From Primulina eburnea (Eukaryota; Streptophyta; Magnoliopsida; Lamiales; Gesneriaceae), in NCBI RefSeq assembly GCF_022965805.1, contig NC_133102.1, forward strand, positions 4,224,885 to 4,288,884: a DNA stretch of 64,000 bases, read 5' to 3'. Below, piece after piece: positions 48,517 through 61,751 of this stretch. Both the position numbers and the translations under genes were made by a program. Within the stretch, counting starts at the first letter, position 1. Each line of letters opens with the position of its first letter. Below the pieces are notes generated by a model, which made no database searches, was not told the DNA's origin, and saw only the letters and a program-made list of their open reading frames with translations.

Positions 48517-50622
48517 GCTATAATTAGATTGAAAATTTTATCTTGAATTCTAAAATAATAACTTAAATTCCAATGTATTATAATAACTTAGAATTACAAA
48601 ACATAGACTTTAAACTAATTCATGTTGTTTATGTGATTGAAATTTGATAGGAAAAAACAAGAAGAAAATAAAGAAAATGACTTGTAGAGGCAAATGTTGA
48701 ACACTTTCTCCTTGAGAAGAATTTGTCCCTCACAATGTGCTAAATGTTTGTGGAAATCTTGTCACAAGATACAACTACAACTCTTGGATAGTGAGCGCTA
48801 AAATATCCAAGTTCTATAACAAGGAAATGAATGGAACCATATCTTGTTGAAGAAGGAAGAAGAACAATATGCAAAATGAGAATTATGTATCTTTGATTTT
48901 CGATAAATCAATCATTTAATGTTTTTCATGTGAAAAGACATGATCTTTCATTCATATGAGTGTCCATTGGCCATTGTAACTGACCACAATCATCAATCAA
49001 TGCCAATGAAATAAGAAAATCCGAAGGGACACGAACTTGCGCCAGCCGAGAGCACTCGGCAGCACGCGCAGACCCGTGCGCAGGTGCGCGCCTGCTACTA
49101 CTGTTCACCGAATTTATTTTTATATTTTTATTTTTTAATTCGGTTTCCGTCCCTTACATGTTCCGACTACTCGTTTGAAGTTCTTTCAATATTCGATTCG
49201 ATGAATCGTTTCGAGTTTAATTCAGAAACATCGAACTTAATATTCGTTCATTAAGCTTCCTTCTTCGTTTTGAATTTTTCCAATCAAACACATTGATTAA
49301 TTTGCTTAATTTTTATTTATTAAACATCAAAATTATCTAACCATTCATGTGGTACCAGAGGCGGATGGTAGCAAAGCCGTGCTTATTGCCCAACAGTTTT
49401 GCTCCAACATTTAATTGCCTGGTTGCATGTTAAAAGTGGTAAAAAGCTTGGTGGAATTTCGCATCTATAATTTTAACAGCCAAATACAATTGGAGTAACC
49501 ACCTCTTTTCCCAACTTCAGTGTAATTTGAAATTTGGATGGTTTTCCCATAATGACGTGAATTATCTCGGTAGTTGGTTTTGCCCACCAGATTAAAGATT
49601 CTAATGACGCCCTCAATGTAGTACTCTAATTGATGTGACCGGGTGAAATGGGTTTAAGATGAATGAGTAATTTTCATCAGGTCGGATTAGGATTGTCCAG
49701 GAAAAGATTATCCCTTGCTTTTGAAATACTGCACACTTTAAAATAACAAAAATCTTTAGTGGACCGTCCGATGGTTTTTAGACAATTTCATTCTGATGCT
49801 CAGGTCAATATTTGACGAATATAATGACGTGAATTAACCGGAGTTTATATTTGTTATAAAAAGATTCTATCAAACAAATTAAAAAATAAAAACAAGAAAA
49901 TGTCCAGCTCCAGCTCTCAAAATGGACACGTGTCGGTAATGCCGACACGCACATCAGGATCTGTCCAAGTCACGAGAAATGGTTATGGGACCTTAGATTA
50001 AGATATTCGGGATCCAATTGTCATTCCAGCCTGTTAGAAAAGTAAACATTAAACTGTTTGGCAGTTATTATTTTATTTTAAATTAAATAATATTTCTTGT
50101 TTTTGGGATCTTTTTGAATGGAATCACGTGTGAGACCTTCAGCCCCACCGTCTCAAACATTTTCTATATTAGCTCAATTCAATACTTCAACATTTCCCAT
50201 GCACATTCCTAAAAATTAAAATGAAACAGGTTGCATACACACATTGAGATCTCGAGAGTTTAGTCAGTGCACAATCGATGTATAACGATTGTAATTTTTA
50301 CAATCGTGTGTTATGTTCGGACAAATATTTTGGAAATTTTAATGTTATTGCAAACAAAAGAAATTTAAATCTACGTACGTAAGAGGTGACGATATGAATT
50401 CATCACAGCAATCAACCCTTAATTAGTTGCAAAAAAGAGTAAAACATCTAGCAGGAAGATTTTCATTTCTTCAGGATGATAAATGTGCAGATCAACAAAC
50501 ACAAATAACAATCCTCCGGAACAGTGAAGCTTGCAAAAGAGACTATATTCCAAGCTGTGGATTGCATCTCATGGTTAGATGGATTCAACCTCTTACCTTG
50601 GCTTCATGATTCTGCCTTTAAA
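48517..50622. other. Intergenic region with retroelement-like debris
   Basis: No gene supported. A GC- and CpG-rich patch at 49020-49110 (CACGCGCAGACCCGTGCGCA) stands alone in AT-rich DNA and resembles the GC-rich part of the solo LTR at 9515. A CAGAGGCGGATGG string at 49355 resembles a hAT end but has no partner. The right end is the remorin 3' UTR. Confidence 0.45.
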
Positions 50623-52966
50623 TTACCACCAACCACAGCAGATAGCCGGGGCTGATGGAATTTGACCCGTTCGACGAATATGAGCGGCCTGATATTTAGC
50701 TTTAACAGCCCCGCGATTTCTTCTTTCTTCAGCTGCTGCCCTCTTTTCCTCTGATTTTTGAGTTGCCCGTGTTATTTTCTTCACCATTCTTGATTGTGCT
50801 TGTGCTCTCATTTGCACAATTTGAGCCTGAAAACAAAAAAAAAAAAAAAACATTTCCTTCATATGCATTAGCATCAGTGTGAACGAATATCGGACGAACA
50901 TTGCTACCACTTAGTGTAGGTCTCGTAGGAATTCTAGAATTCGAGATCAGTTATGCATGAAAAGAATGCAAAAATGAGGCCAGGAAAGTCCAGAAAAACC
51001 AAAGATGGGTATAAATTTTGGCATCTCCGAGAATCTGTGATTGAATCGGTTTGGGAGTTTTTTTCACAACGTCATGCCAATCTTATTTCAGATATGAACT
51101 TGCATTAATACAATGATGTAGTTATCATATTGGAGTCATAGATACGAGACGAGAGATTTCACCTCTATTTTTTCCATTTCTGCTTCAAGCTTCGCTTTCT
51201 GCTGATTTTCCCATGCTAGGATTCTTGTTTCTTCTTGCTGAAACCTGATGGTTGTTGAATCAAAAGTTTCTGTTATTTCACGAATAGTTGCTTAAAGAAA
51301 TTTTACAGAGGTAATATTAGCATTCAGGATGAACCTTGCAGCATGCTTGGATTTTTCAGCTTCTTCCCATGCAGCTGCCCTCGTGGCATAAGCAATTCGC
51401 TCGAGCTCGAACAAATCAACATTCTCATTCCCACAAACACTAATTTCTTTCTCAACCTTACTAGCCCAGGCAGCAATATTCATCTTACCAAGCTGCACAC
51501 CGAGCGCCACAATCTCCCTCCTTGTCTTGAGCTTCTGATCTTGCTCAGACAAATCTATTTTCCCGTTTCTAGTGACATCCCGAGTCGCATTGCTGATAGA
51601 TCGTTCTGCCGGTGAGGGTGCCGGCTCGTCTCTTCGAGGAGTAGAGGGTATAGATGAAATTGGGCTACGAAGAGGGGTGGCTGCTCCTATTGGAGTATTA
51701 GTTTTTGAAGGTTCTTGACTAGGAATTGGCGTCATTTCGGTTCCCGTGTCTCTCATTGAAACTGATCTTATAGAAGAAACACCTGAAGGCCGTTGATTGC
51801 CTCTTGTTTCATCTGTCAAATCTTTACTTTCTACACATGAATCAACGAACAAATCTCCTCCGGAGGTAAAAGTCCGTCTCCCTGATGGCTTGTTCTCAAA
51901 ACTAGGACATTCTGTGGGGACTATACCCATATTCGCGCCCCGTTCCTCGTTCACCACATCATTCAGATTTATATTCTTCGAAATCCCAGATTGAATAGAG
52001 TGCCTATTCACAATCCACTTTTCTGCATCATTCCATTTTGAGGACATTGGCTTTGATAAGGACCTTGACAAAGAACGCTGAAGTGGTTTCTTCTCTTTAT
52101 CGAACTCAAACCTCGGCATAGTGCCGGAATCAATAGTTTCATCTTCGTATGTAGTAACTGGGTATATCGAACTAGAATTCCTGCCATTAACCTCTGAAAA
52201 TAGCTGCATCCTAAAGTTCTCATTTTCACCGAGTGTGAGCTCTTCAGGCTGCAAGAAGTTTTGGGAATTTTGGCTGGTATGACAGACTTGATCATCAGAT
52301 TTTATTGGTGGAACTTCTGAACTTGAAACTGCAGGAAAAAGAGAAAAGGCTTAAAATATGAACCAAGGTTTAATTCCATTCATCTAAATAAAAATTAGAT
52401 CTTATTGTAATCATTTCAGAACCCCACGGACACATAATTATGATACAATAAAGAACTAGGCTCAAACTTGATAATGTCACACTACACAGCATACAAAAGC
52501 TACAAAGAGAAAAACGAACAGTTTATAGACTGTTAAAACGCAAATACACAAAACGTGGAAGAGTTATCAAACCTTCCTCTCCAAAATCTCCATTTTCAGC
52601 GGCCAACAAGCTGTTATTTCCAAATTCTGAATCCTGAAACCTGGAAGGAGAAGACGTTCTCGAAGAGTTATTGTTTGATCCATTTTTGTTCTTGTGATGT
52701 GGAGATCCCAGAAGCTTCATCCTCAACTTACTTGGAGAAATACCCGCCTGCATCAAACAATCAATATATTTTAATCAATGCTTCCCAACCTCAGAGACCA
52801 AAATCTCGCCCAGCCCACCAAATAACATTCCTCAAATAGCAAGAGGAACGACCAATTTAGCAAACAGAACAGGAAAAAACCCATTACACATACAAAACAA
52901 CCTCAAACAAAAGGCTCCAGAGAACAGAGTAGGTACCTTGACCTTGTGTATCCTCTCGTAGTCCAT
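50623..52966 (-). CDS. Remorin family protein (long N-terminal, group 6 type)
   Basis: Plant-specific plasma-membrane nanodomain protein. Exons (minus): 52937-52966, 52573-52747, 51335-52328, 51163-51244, 50623-50826, joining to 494 aa. The N-terminus MDYERIHKVKAGISPSKLRM resembles the long remorins of Arabidopsis (At1g30320/At2g02170 type). A Ser/Thr/Pro-rich disordered region follows. The Remorin_C domain occupies about the last 110 residues: AYATRAAAWEEAEKSKHAAR, ILAWENQQKAKLEAEMEKIE, QMRAQAQSRMVKKI and AAEERRNRGAVKAKYQAAHI, a coiled coil. The final residues AICCGWW provide two cysteines suited to S-acylation in the C-terminal anchor. No defect seen. The exact member cannot be named. Confidence 0.92.
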
Positions 52967-54129
52967 GAATGCCCTTCCCTTCAACCCTCTCTCACACCCA
53001 GTTGAGTAAAACAAAATCTTAACAGATGGAACCAGTCAAGAAGAAGCTGTAGCTCTGTTAATTCCACAGATTTGCTTATATATATTATGAAAAAACAGAA
53101 AAAGGATGCGAACTTAAAATCTTTCTCCGACTGCCATGTGAAAGAGTAACTTTGCCCATTTGCGTGCAAAAGAAACGCAATAATGATGATGATTTTGCAA
53201 AGTCAGTCAAAAGATACTTAAATCGACGCATCCATCAATACAAAACCCTTGTCCATTGCGTGAGTGAATCAATGAATGAATAGTGTCAGGGTACTGAAAT
53301 CTATGACACGAGCCTTCCCATCGAAACTAATGAAATCAATTTCTTTCTTAAGATATGAGATTCATTAATCTATTTTAATGAAGTGAAAACTCAGTATCGT
53401 CCATTGTGATGAATTTTCCAACTAAAACAATCACTTCAATATATGATAATAAAAAAAAAATCGAACTTTTGATCATTAAATAAAAGTTCATTTACTCCAT
53501 CAACTCGAATTTTTTCTTTAAAAGATAAAGATTACATTTATTAGCAATATAACATTAGTGTATATGAATTGATGCAGAAGTATGAAGTTGATGGTTAAAT
53601 TTCATTCTCCAACTCAGAAAAATAAATAAATAAATAAAGTCGATGGCCATGTGACCACGCACCCAATACGAGGTTTGGCCAATCACGTTGGCAAAAGCCA
53701 CAAATTATGACATGTGCATGCCCATTATAGTATAGTATATCATATATAATAATAATAACAGACTTTAATCCCACGCATTTAGTCCCAAACCCCTAGGACT
53801 GATCAAGATTCAAGCACCACACTCACAAGCGAATTATGTCCAAGGAACCATTGCTGAGAGTTCGACCAAATTAGGCTCAAGATTGATCACTTTTGACGAG
53901 ATCGTACTAGAAACCATGACGTGTCAATTCGAGAATGAGGGTCGTTGTACTTCCTATGTTCTTAATAGGAATGAGGATCTCATTGGATCTAAGACTATGT
54001 ACGATTGTTTGTAATCGTGTGAGAAATCGTCAATCTTTGACGTTTAGAACTAATAATTCTTGAAAATACTTGTCTAAAGGTTTTAAGATCGGTTTTAAAG
54101 AGACTCTGCGAGCTTACTCGAATCAAGGA

Positions 54130-54330
54130 GGTTTAGTTCCCGATCTAAGACGTTGATCTCAGATTTTGCCAAATCAGTATCATACTCTACCTATAAATAC
54201 CAAATTTGGTTTATGATTTAAATTTAAATTAAGGGGGTTTGATCTAGGACGTTGGTCTCAGATTTTGCCAAATCAGTATCATGTTCGGCTTATAAATACC
54301 AGATTTGGTTTATGATTTAAATTTATCATA
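54130..54330. repeat. Tandem duplication of about 100 bp with TATA-like cores
   Basis: Two adjacent units share GATCTCAGATTTTGCCAAATC (written here in two overlapping parts: GATCTCAGATTTTG, TTTGCCAAATCAGTATCAT), TATAAATACCA and TTTGGTTTATGATTTAAATT. The first unit runs about 54130-54233 and the second 54236-54328. Each carries a TATAAATA core. Confidence 0.8.
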
Positions 54331-54639
54331 TATTTTCTAGTATTTGATTTGAGTTTCAAAATAGATACTTTGGAGCACACCTCTGATCTTCTTTCTAACG
54401 TCCATTCTTTAATATATAAACTAATAATGGTTGATGAGTTTCGGATTTATAGGAGGTGACAATAAGGTTCGAATTGCCCAAAATATCCACGGATATGATT
54501 GTATTCTTGTACTTGAGGTTCGCATTGTTGGATCGTAGATGGTCGATTCAGTGATATGGAGGAAACTACAATTAAGACAACGATTTCAACTAAAAGCCCA
54601 TGGAGTTTCACGGATTTCAGATTTTTATTCGTCTCATTT

Positions 54640-54755
54640 TTATTCGAGAGACGAGCTAACCATATCATTTACAATAAAAAAAAAATAATATTTTTGACAT
54701 AACATATAATACTTTTTCACGAACGACCCAAATAGAATATTCATCTCGAAATAAT
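54640..54755 (-). mobile_element. GAGACGG MITE-like remnant
   Basis: Contains AATACTTTTTCACGAACGACCCAAATAGAATATTCATCTCG (seen in pieces), matching the right half of minus-orientation copies. Heavily diverged. Confidence 0.45.
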
Positions 54756-55256
54756 GCAATAATTTTACATACATAGCAAATAGCTTGAGACTAAACCTAG
54801 TAAAAATTCAACAACAGTTCATTGGTATAGGATTCAGTGTGGCCCAATCATGACTACAAATTCACCTAATGTGGCATATTATTTTCCCATTTTCTTCAAC
54901 ATTTAATTGATGATCGAAAGGTGGATGGGTTAACAAAGATGACAAAAATAAAAGATAAATACATAGTCCACACTGAAAACTATTCATACCAAACACCAAG
55001 ATCAAGACTTCAAGATACCTGCGCACCTGAAATAAGTAAAGATCGAAAACCAAATCAAACTTTTAATGATATCATGTGTTGGGAAAAGGGTGAGAACCTA
55101 TGTAGGATGGACCAGAAAAATCGAAAATAAGACGACTTTTTACAGGGACGACATTTGCTCGCCCTGCTAAGTCCATCATCGAGCCTGAGGCGAATTGCAT
55201 CTGGCAAAATGGACTGCTTGTATGATGTATAACAGAATGCAATTCATATTAAAGAA

Positions 55257-58200
55257 CTAACCCTCGTGCGCCTCTTCTTTTATTTCATCGGTTGTTTTCC
55301 ACACGATATCTTTCAAACCAGTGGACAGGTTCTTGTAAAACTGCACTTGAAGAGATATAACATGTTTACCCTCATAACTATTTACGTTGCAAAAATTCAC
55401 TTATTTGAAGTAAAATAAGAATTTGGCAATTGTAGTAGAAAGTACTTTGTGAAATTCCAATGTATCTCCTCCAGTCTTGCGAAGCTCAACCATGTGAAGA
55501 GAAGGCGCCACTTCAAGAATCTGCACGAGAATTTAGTATCAGATCAGGCCAACAAACAACAATACTACACTACTTCTTCGACATAAACTTGAACTGGGGA
55601 CTTTATGCAATGCTCTGTACACAGAACATACCTCTGTAGCAACAGATAGATGACCCTTGCGTCCCGACTTCTCCCCATGAAGTTTCATCTAACAATGATA
55701 AAACATGCAAGGCTGATTAGAAATTTAGAGATGGAAAAAATTGTTCAGAATGCCTTGGACAGTACAATAATAAGTTTTGGTAATGGATGTGAAATCACCT
55801 TGTAGTTATTTTTCTTGACATCAAACCCCATCGGCACTGCAGCTTGCTCGATTTTCGAGATAATCTCCTTCGCAGGACACTTGGATGCAAATCTTGTTTC
55901 TCGTTTAACAAGCCCCTATAAAATAAAAGAATACACCAGATATCTAATCGATATTTTCGTAATGGGGCGATTCTATGCTTCTTCATCAACACAAATGTAA
56001 CAGAGTAAAAACTAACCATTTGTTTTTCAAAGAGTGAACTGAGATTAAGACCCTGAGATGTAGAGATAAGCTCAAAGGCATTCATGGTTACAGGTGTGGA
56101 AGGCCGTTCCTCCCGCCTCTCCACGACAAGGTCAGGAGAGTCCTGAATGTAGATTTGAATACTTATAGAAAATTGTTACAAAGAATTAGGCCAAACGTGC
56201 ATAAGAGAGGAGTATCAATACTTACAGTGGCTTCATTAAAAATAGCATCGATGTCATCAAGATTAACATCCTCGTGTTCAAAAACAGGTAGCTTAAATCC
56301 TTTCTTGAACCAATCATTCTCAAGTAACTCAGCAATTGTTATCCGCTGTTTCGAAATGGCAAAGCATGCAATTATTTAGCAATTATATAATCAACAATAT
56401 TTAAAGCATATGGGACAGCATATAACCAGGGAAAAAATGATTTCTTCGATTGAAAGAGGTGAGTTTCTGTTAACTTTTTTCTCAGTCAAAATTTTTAACC
56501 CTGGTTGGGTCTGGTGGGTTTTAGTGATCAAGATTGCAAAAGTGAACATACAGTCAATGGATTGGGATCCAAAATTCTTTTGATCAATTTCTTTGCACCA
56601 GAGGAAAACCATGGAGGAATCGAGAAGTCCGCCTTAAATATCTGCATTCAATCGAATATAAAAATTATTTTAAGTTTGTATTTAGAAGACAAATAACATA
56701 AGCGATCTCAGCCACCAAAGTTCGCAAGAAATCCAAAAATAAATAAATCTACCATATCGATAGAAAACAAGGAAAATAAATTCTTGATGGAGTTCCTGGC
56801 CTTCTAGAATTATTAACAAGATGACAATCAATGACTAGTTACCCTCTTGTACAGCGTCATGAGGTTCGATTCTTCGAAGGGCAAATAACCAGCCATAAGA
56901 ACAAAAAGAATAACACCACATGACCAAAGATCTGCCTTAGCTCCATCATAACCTTTATTGTTTATAACCTAAACGATACCAAAAGGAGGTGGTCAAAGAA
57001 TAATTCAGAAAACCAAAAATATGCTGACTCAAAACGAATAATTATTAATTGCAAACCTCTGGAGCAACATAGTTTGGTGTACCGCATGTTGTGTGAAGTA
57101 ACCCATCTTCCTATCAACCAGATCAAGAAATTGGACTTGAGAATCATTTTGTGCGTCTAATTCTAGAGCTTACTGTATAAATAAACGATGTAGAGAGGAG
57201 AGATGGAAGATTTGAACTAACCCGAACTTGCTGAGATAGTGCACTCAGTCCAAAGTCAGAAACTTTAAGAATCCCAGTAGTATCGAGCAGCAAATTCTCC
57301 GGCTATAAATCAAGAAAAAATAATGACATGAGACCCAATTCTTAATCGATAAATTCTTGGGAAACTGAGATATAAATGAAAAAACATACTTTAAGGTCCC
57401 GATGATAAACGCCTCTGCTATGGCAGTAATCAATAGCATTAATGAGCTGGTGAAAATAGGTTCTCGCCTCATCTTCTTTCAGCCTCCCTCTGCTAGCCTG
57501 GACTCACAGAAAAAACGTCATAACATTCACTTGATTTATACAGCATATAAACGGATTGCCGTTATTACATATAAGCAAAAATCAGTGGGACATACAATTT
57601 TGTCAAAGAGTTCGCCACCGGTGACGAACTCCATAACGATGTATATCTTCGTCTTGCTGGCCATAACCTATAGGAGAAGATCTTTGTTTGTTTAACAAAT
57701 CATAGCACTTTTAAATGATGAACACGATATCTAAGTAAAATCAAGGGTTCTGTAAATCTTTTGTCTAATCAAATTTCTACCAACCTCGAACATCCGGATG
57801 ACATTGGGATGCCTTATTAATTTCATGGTTGAGATTTCACGCTTAATCTGCAAATGGGATAGATGAGAAAAACAACTGATACAATTTTATTTGTAATAAA
57901 AAAAGAGAAAGACAATCGGAAAAGAGCACTCCCATGCCATGAGCAACTTTAATCACCAGCTAGTTGACAAGAGAATCAAATCAGGGAAAGGAACCGATAA
58001 ATTCCACTTATGATAAGGCAAGAAACATCAATCAGAAACCATTTTACGCCATCTTAAACAAAGGCTCGTAACAAGGCAGACTAATAAAGGGGCAAAGACA
58101 AAAGTTGCATATCATTAAAAAGTCGAGATTCGATCCAAATTTTTACACATTCAGAATCACTAACAAGATCCAATAAGGCATCAAATCCAAACAGAACAGC

Positions 58201-58506
58201 AAAGACGCCAATCTTCTACAGAAAGAACAAAAGAAAACAGTAAAATTACAATTCAAGAATCTGTAAAGACCCCCCAAAAATAAAAATAAAAAACAGCACC
58301 TGACCGATCATCTTGTGCTTGAGAACCTTCTCTTTATCAAGAATCTTGATAGCCACATTCTCACCTGTCTCCAAATTCTTCGCAAATTTCACTTTCGCAA
58401 AAGTCCCTTCACCAAGAGTTCTCCCCAGTTCATATCTCCCCACCCTAGTCCTCCCAGCCGAACTCCCACTCCCTCCGGCAACGCTTGATTTCGATGCCAT
58501 CACCAT
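55257..58506 (-). CDS. CIPK23: CBL-interacting protein kinase, CIPK23-like
   Basis: SnRK3 Ser/Thr kinase. With CBL1/CBL9, CIPK23 activates the K+ channel AKT1 and the nitrate transceptor NRT1.1. Fourteen exons (minus): 58300-58506, 57785-57847, 57596-57667, 57390-57497, 57222-57302, 57057-57110, 56843-56968, 56552-56641, 56226-56345, 56017-56142, 55799-55915, 55632-55688, 55446-55520, 55257-55340; 459 aa. All junctions are phase 0, as in the intron-rich CIPK clade. Features: [12 protein letters not shown] (31-42), Lys54, HRDLKPEN (Asp148), DFG (166-168), activation loop [18 protein letters not shown] motif (Asn328-Phe330 in [17 protein letters not shown]), then the PPI region and [16 protein letters not shown]. 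Two possible ATGs (58506, 58500) differ by two codons. The tail stops at EEAHEG, about 20 residues shorter than Arabidopsis CIPK23. Confidence 0.92.
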
Positions 58507-59475
58507 CAGGGAAAAAAAAAATCTCTGTATCTGTTTGTATACGTCTATGTATAGATTCGACCAAAATAATTCTTGATATTTCCACAAATCCAACGATTTC
58601 CTTCGACACTACCCAGATTTCCAAATACAAATCCCATCCATTTACCCCTCTCTTTTTTTTACCCCCCTTTGACGGTCTCCCTTCTATCAACAGGTAAGGG
58701 TCCCTTTCTATGGATTTTCTTGAAGACTCTACCCTAAAGCCTTTTCTTTTTGCAAGGTTGCCACACCTGAGACTTCGCAAGACTCATGTTATGTTTCCTG
58801 AAACTTATTCTCTCACAAAGATAGAAAAGGTAACAAGAAATCCGATAAAGGGATTTCAGATCACAAGCGTTTCAAGATTTCCGCTCCTAACACGGGAAAA
58901 ATTTCCAAAACAGAAAATTTTAGCGCAGAGGCCATCAATAATCATCGAGTATGATATTTAGCGAAGGATATGTTCATATATATTTGGATAAAAAACAGAA
59001 AAGATTCGTGAATGATAGGATTTGTGGTGGAACTCGAGTCTCTCGGATTGTGTCGGAGTCCTGAGGCTATCAAGTAAGAACCGGCAAATGAGAAATAATG
59101 GATTGCTAAAAATTAAAACTTTCGGATAATTTTCGATTATTAATAAGAGGATTTACGAGAAAATGGTTGGTGAGGATGAAATCATATACGCAGAATAACG
59201 GGTCGCATTAGATTTGATTGGCGGCCTCGATGCAGTCAGAGGATCGGAGTTGACAACCGAGGAAGGTGATTCCCGAATCAGCCGGGAGTGTTAGGATGCG
59301 GCGGGGTGCAGAGGGGAATTTATCACTACGTGTCAAAATTGAAACTCGTTTTTCACACGGTTTTGTTTTGTCAATCCAATATTAGGTAAGTTTTTTTTAT
59401 CATTATTATGTGAATTCTGAAAAATAAATGAAAATTTTCTACTGAATAATTTTTTAATTTCAATTTAATATTGAG
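58507..59475. other. CIPK upstream region
   Basis: Probable 5' UTR and promoter of the kinase gene (minus strand). No gene, repeat or clear core promoter element was identified. Confidence 0.45.
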
Positions 59476-59655
59476 TGAGTCACATGTGAGACCGTCTCAC
59501 GGATCTTAATCTGTGAGACGGATCAACCCTACCCATATTCAAAATAAAAAGTAATACTCTTAGCATAAAAAGTGATACTTTTGTATGTGTGATCCAAATA
59601 AGAGATCTGTCTCACAAATAAGACCCGTGAGACCGTCTCACACAAGTTTTTGCCT
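59476..59655 (-). mobile_element. GAGACGG MITE-like element, complete copy
   Basis: Minus-orientation copy, CATGTGAGACCGTCTCACGG to CCGTGAGACCGTCTCACACA, with the core AGTAATACTCTTAGCATAAA. One of the best preserved copies in the window. Confidence 0.85.
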
Positions 59656-59861
59656 TTAATAATTATACTTTTTTTAAAAAAAATCATCTTTATTTTTACA
59701 TATGACTATGTTATATTGTTGACTCGGAATCTCGTTGTTGACGTAACTGATATTTCCGACGCTTCCTCGACACATTATAGCGATTTTTTTCAAAAAAAAA
59801 AATACATAAATGATAAAACCAAGTTATTGCAATGAAACTGAGACATAATTTAACTGGAGAA

Positions 59862-60815
59862 AAAACTTATATGAGACGGTCTCACGAGTCATCTTGTGAG
59901 ACAGGTCTCTTATTTGAGTTATCCATGAAAAGGTATTATTTTTTACGTTAAGGCACTGTTTGGTTCGTGTGATAGGATAAGTAAATGATATATAATAATA
60001 GTGATTATAAAATAAAAAGTAAGGATACACAATACATTATGATAAATTATATGATGTTTGACATGAGTTTAACTTGCTTGATTATTTTTGTTAATTATTT
60101 ACTAAAATGCCCTCATCATATATTAGTTAGTAATATATTCTTAAAATGATTGAATAAATAAATAAAATATCTAGAATTAATTGATTTAAAAAATTATAAA
60201 TAAAAGTTAAATATTATATTAATTATTAAATTTTCATTAATTTCAATTTTCGAAAAAAAAAACTAAAAAACCGATTAATATTATAAAAAATAATTAAATT
60301 TTGATAATAATATAAATATGTATTTATTGTGATAATTAAAATATTAATACAAATTTGAATAATAAAAATGGTTAATAAAAATTATAATATTACAGTTAAA
60401 AATAATATAATAATAAAAAATATGATCAATAATAATTAAATTATTTATAATATTAGTCAAATTAAAAATTATATTTAAATATTATTAAATTTTTTGGATA
60501 TATAATTATTTTAAACTTTAGAATATTAAAGAAAAATTTAAATTAATCAAACATAATCCCTTCTCTCCCAAAGGATTATATAATCACCCACATGAGGATA
60601 ATAATACATATAGTGCGGGCCGGGTGCGGGCTGAACGGGCCTATCACAATCTTAATCATGCACACCAAACACATGATAAGTGAAGGATTAACAATCAATC
60701 CCCCTTATAATGCACATCAAACAATGCCTAAGAGTAATACTTTTTATTGTAAATATCGGTATAATTGACCTATATCACATATAAAGATTTATGAGACAAT
60801 CTCACGAAAGACATA
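59862..60815 (+). mobile_element. GAGACGG MITE-like element split by a nested transposon
   Basis: Left half 59862-59951 (ATGAGACGGTCTCACGAGTC ... TTTTTTACGTTAA). Right half 60729-60815 (TAAGAGTAATACTTTTTATT ... GAGACAATCTCACGAAAGAC). Removing 59952-60728 and one TAA restores the family core, which reads TTTTTATGCTAAGAGTATTAC in the other copies. Confidence 0.8.
59952..60728. mobile_element. PIF/Harbinger-like non-autonomous element (777 bp)
   Basis: Begins GGCACTGTTTGGTTCGTGTG and ends ATGCACATCAAACAATGCC, so the terminal inverted repeats are GGCACTGTTTGG / GGCATTGTTTGA. It is flanked by the 3-bp duplication TAA, the typical target of PIF/Harbinger (Tourist-like) elements. The inside is very AT-rich and non-coding. 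It sits inside an older GAGACGG MITE, giving a clear order of insertion. Confidence 0.85.
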
Positions 60816-61649
60816 CTTTTTTAATTGAATTGAGTATTAAAATAGTTTATCTTACATTATTTATTTTATTAAATTCTCGATGAAAAATCTATTTATTTGT
60901 AGTGAATTGACAAATATTTAGGTGGTCAAAATCCATTTAAGTGGTCAATTTTGATATAATTGACTGATAACCAATCGTATTGAACACGTGAGGGAAATCG
61001 ATTATGTTTTAATCCGATTTTTAAAAATCTTTTTTATCTATGTTTTGACTTAAAAATTCATTCAGTTAGTAAATTTTAATTTTTTAAATTGTATGAGAGT
61101 ACAATTAATATATAACAAAAATAAAAATATTAGTTATTTATAAAGTTTTTGTGATATGTGCTATTAATATAAACATGTCAAGCAAAATTATACATAAAGA
61201 TAAAAAAATTTAATGATATGTAAGATATATATTGAGAAGATAAGTTTTTTTTTAATATAAAAAACATACCATTACACTAACTTGTGAACTCTAAGCCTTC
61301 AACACACACATATATATATGTGAAAATTTTACATAGAGGTTATAGTTAGAAATCAAATTACAGTTTTGAATTTGTTTATGTTGTAAAACGGTCTCACGAA
61401 TTTTTATTTTCTCTGTAAGACATGATTAAATGTGAATGAGTCATAAAGTTAAGCCAATGAGTTCCGCGTGACGCCTCATATAAATGACAACGACCCGACC
61501 CCGCTTAATTATTGAAACGATGCAATAATTTTACATACATAGCCAATGGTTTGAGACCGAACCTTCATCAACCGTTCGTTGTTATAGGACCATTTATTAT
61601 TTACATAAATTATATTTTTCGAAGACATGTATTATTTTCAATGGGGAAA

Positions 61650-61724
<75 letters not shown>

Positions 61725-61751
61725 AGATTATAAATTTTTTTATAGTTGATT
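60816..61751. other. AT-rich intergenic DNA
   Basis: No gene seen. Holds a small GAGACGG-like fragment (about 61383-61425) and the TA microsatellite at 61652-61719. Confidence 0.5.
61652..61719. repeat. (TA)n microsatellite
   Basis: About 34 uninterrupted TA units, the longest simple repeat in the window. Confidence 0.95.

Larger units (their letters stand above)
52967..55256. other. Intergenic region between remorin and the CIPK gene
   Basis: The first 200-300 bases are the remorin leader and promoter. A tandem duplication lies at 54130-54330 and a GAGACGG MITE remnant at about 54640-54755. No additional gene supported. Confidence 0.5.

Noticed and set aside
49355..49370. CAGAGGCGGATGG as a second hAT element
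   Set aside because: No matching right end or 8-bp duplication could be found.
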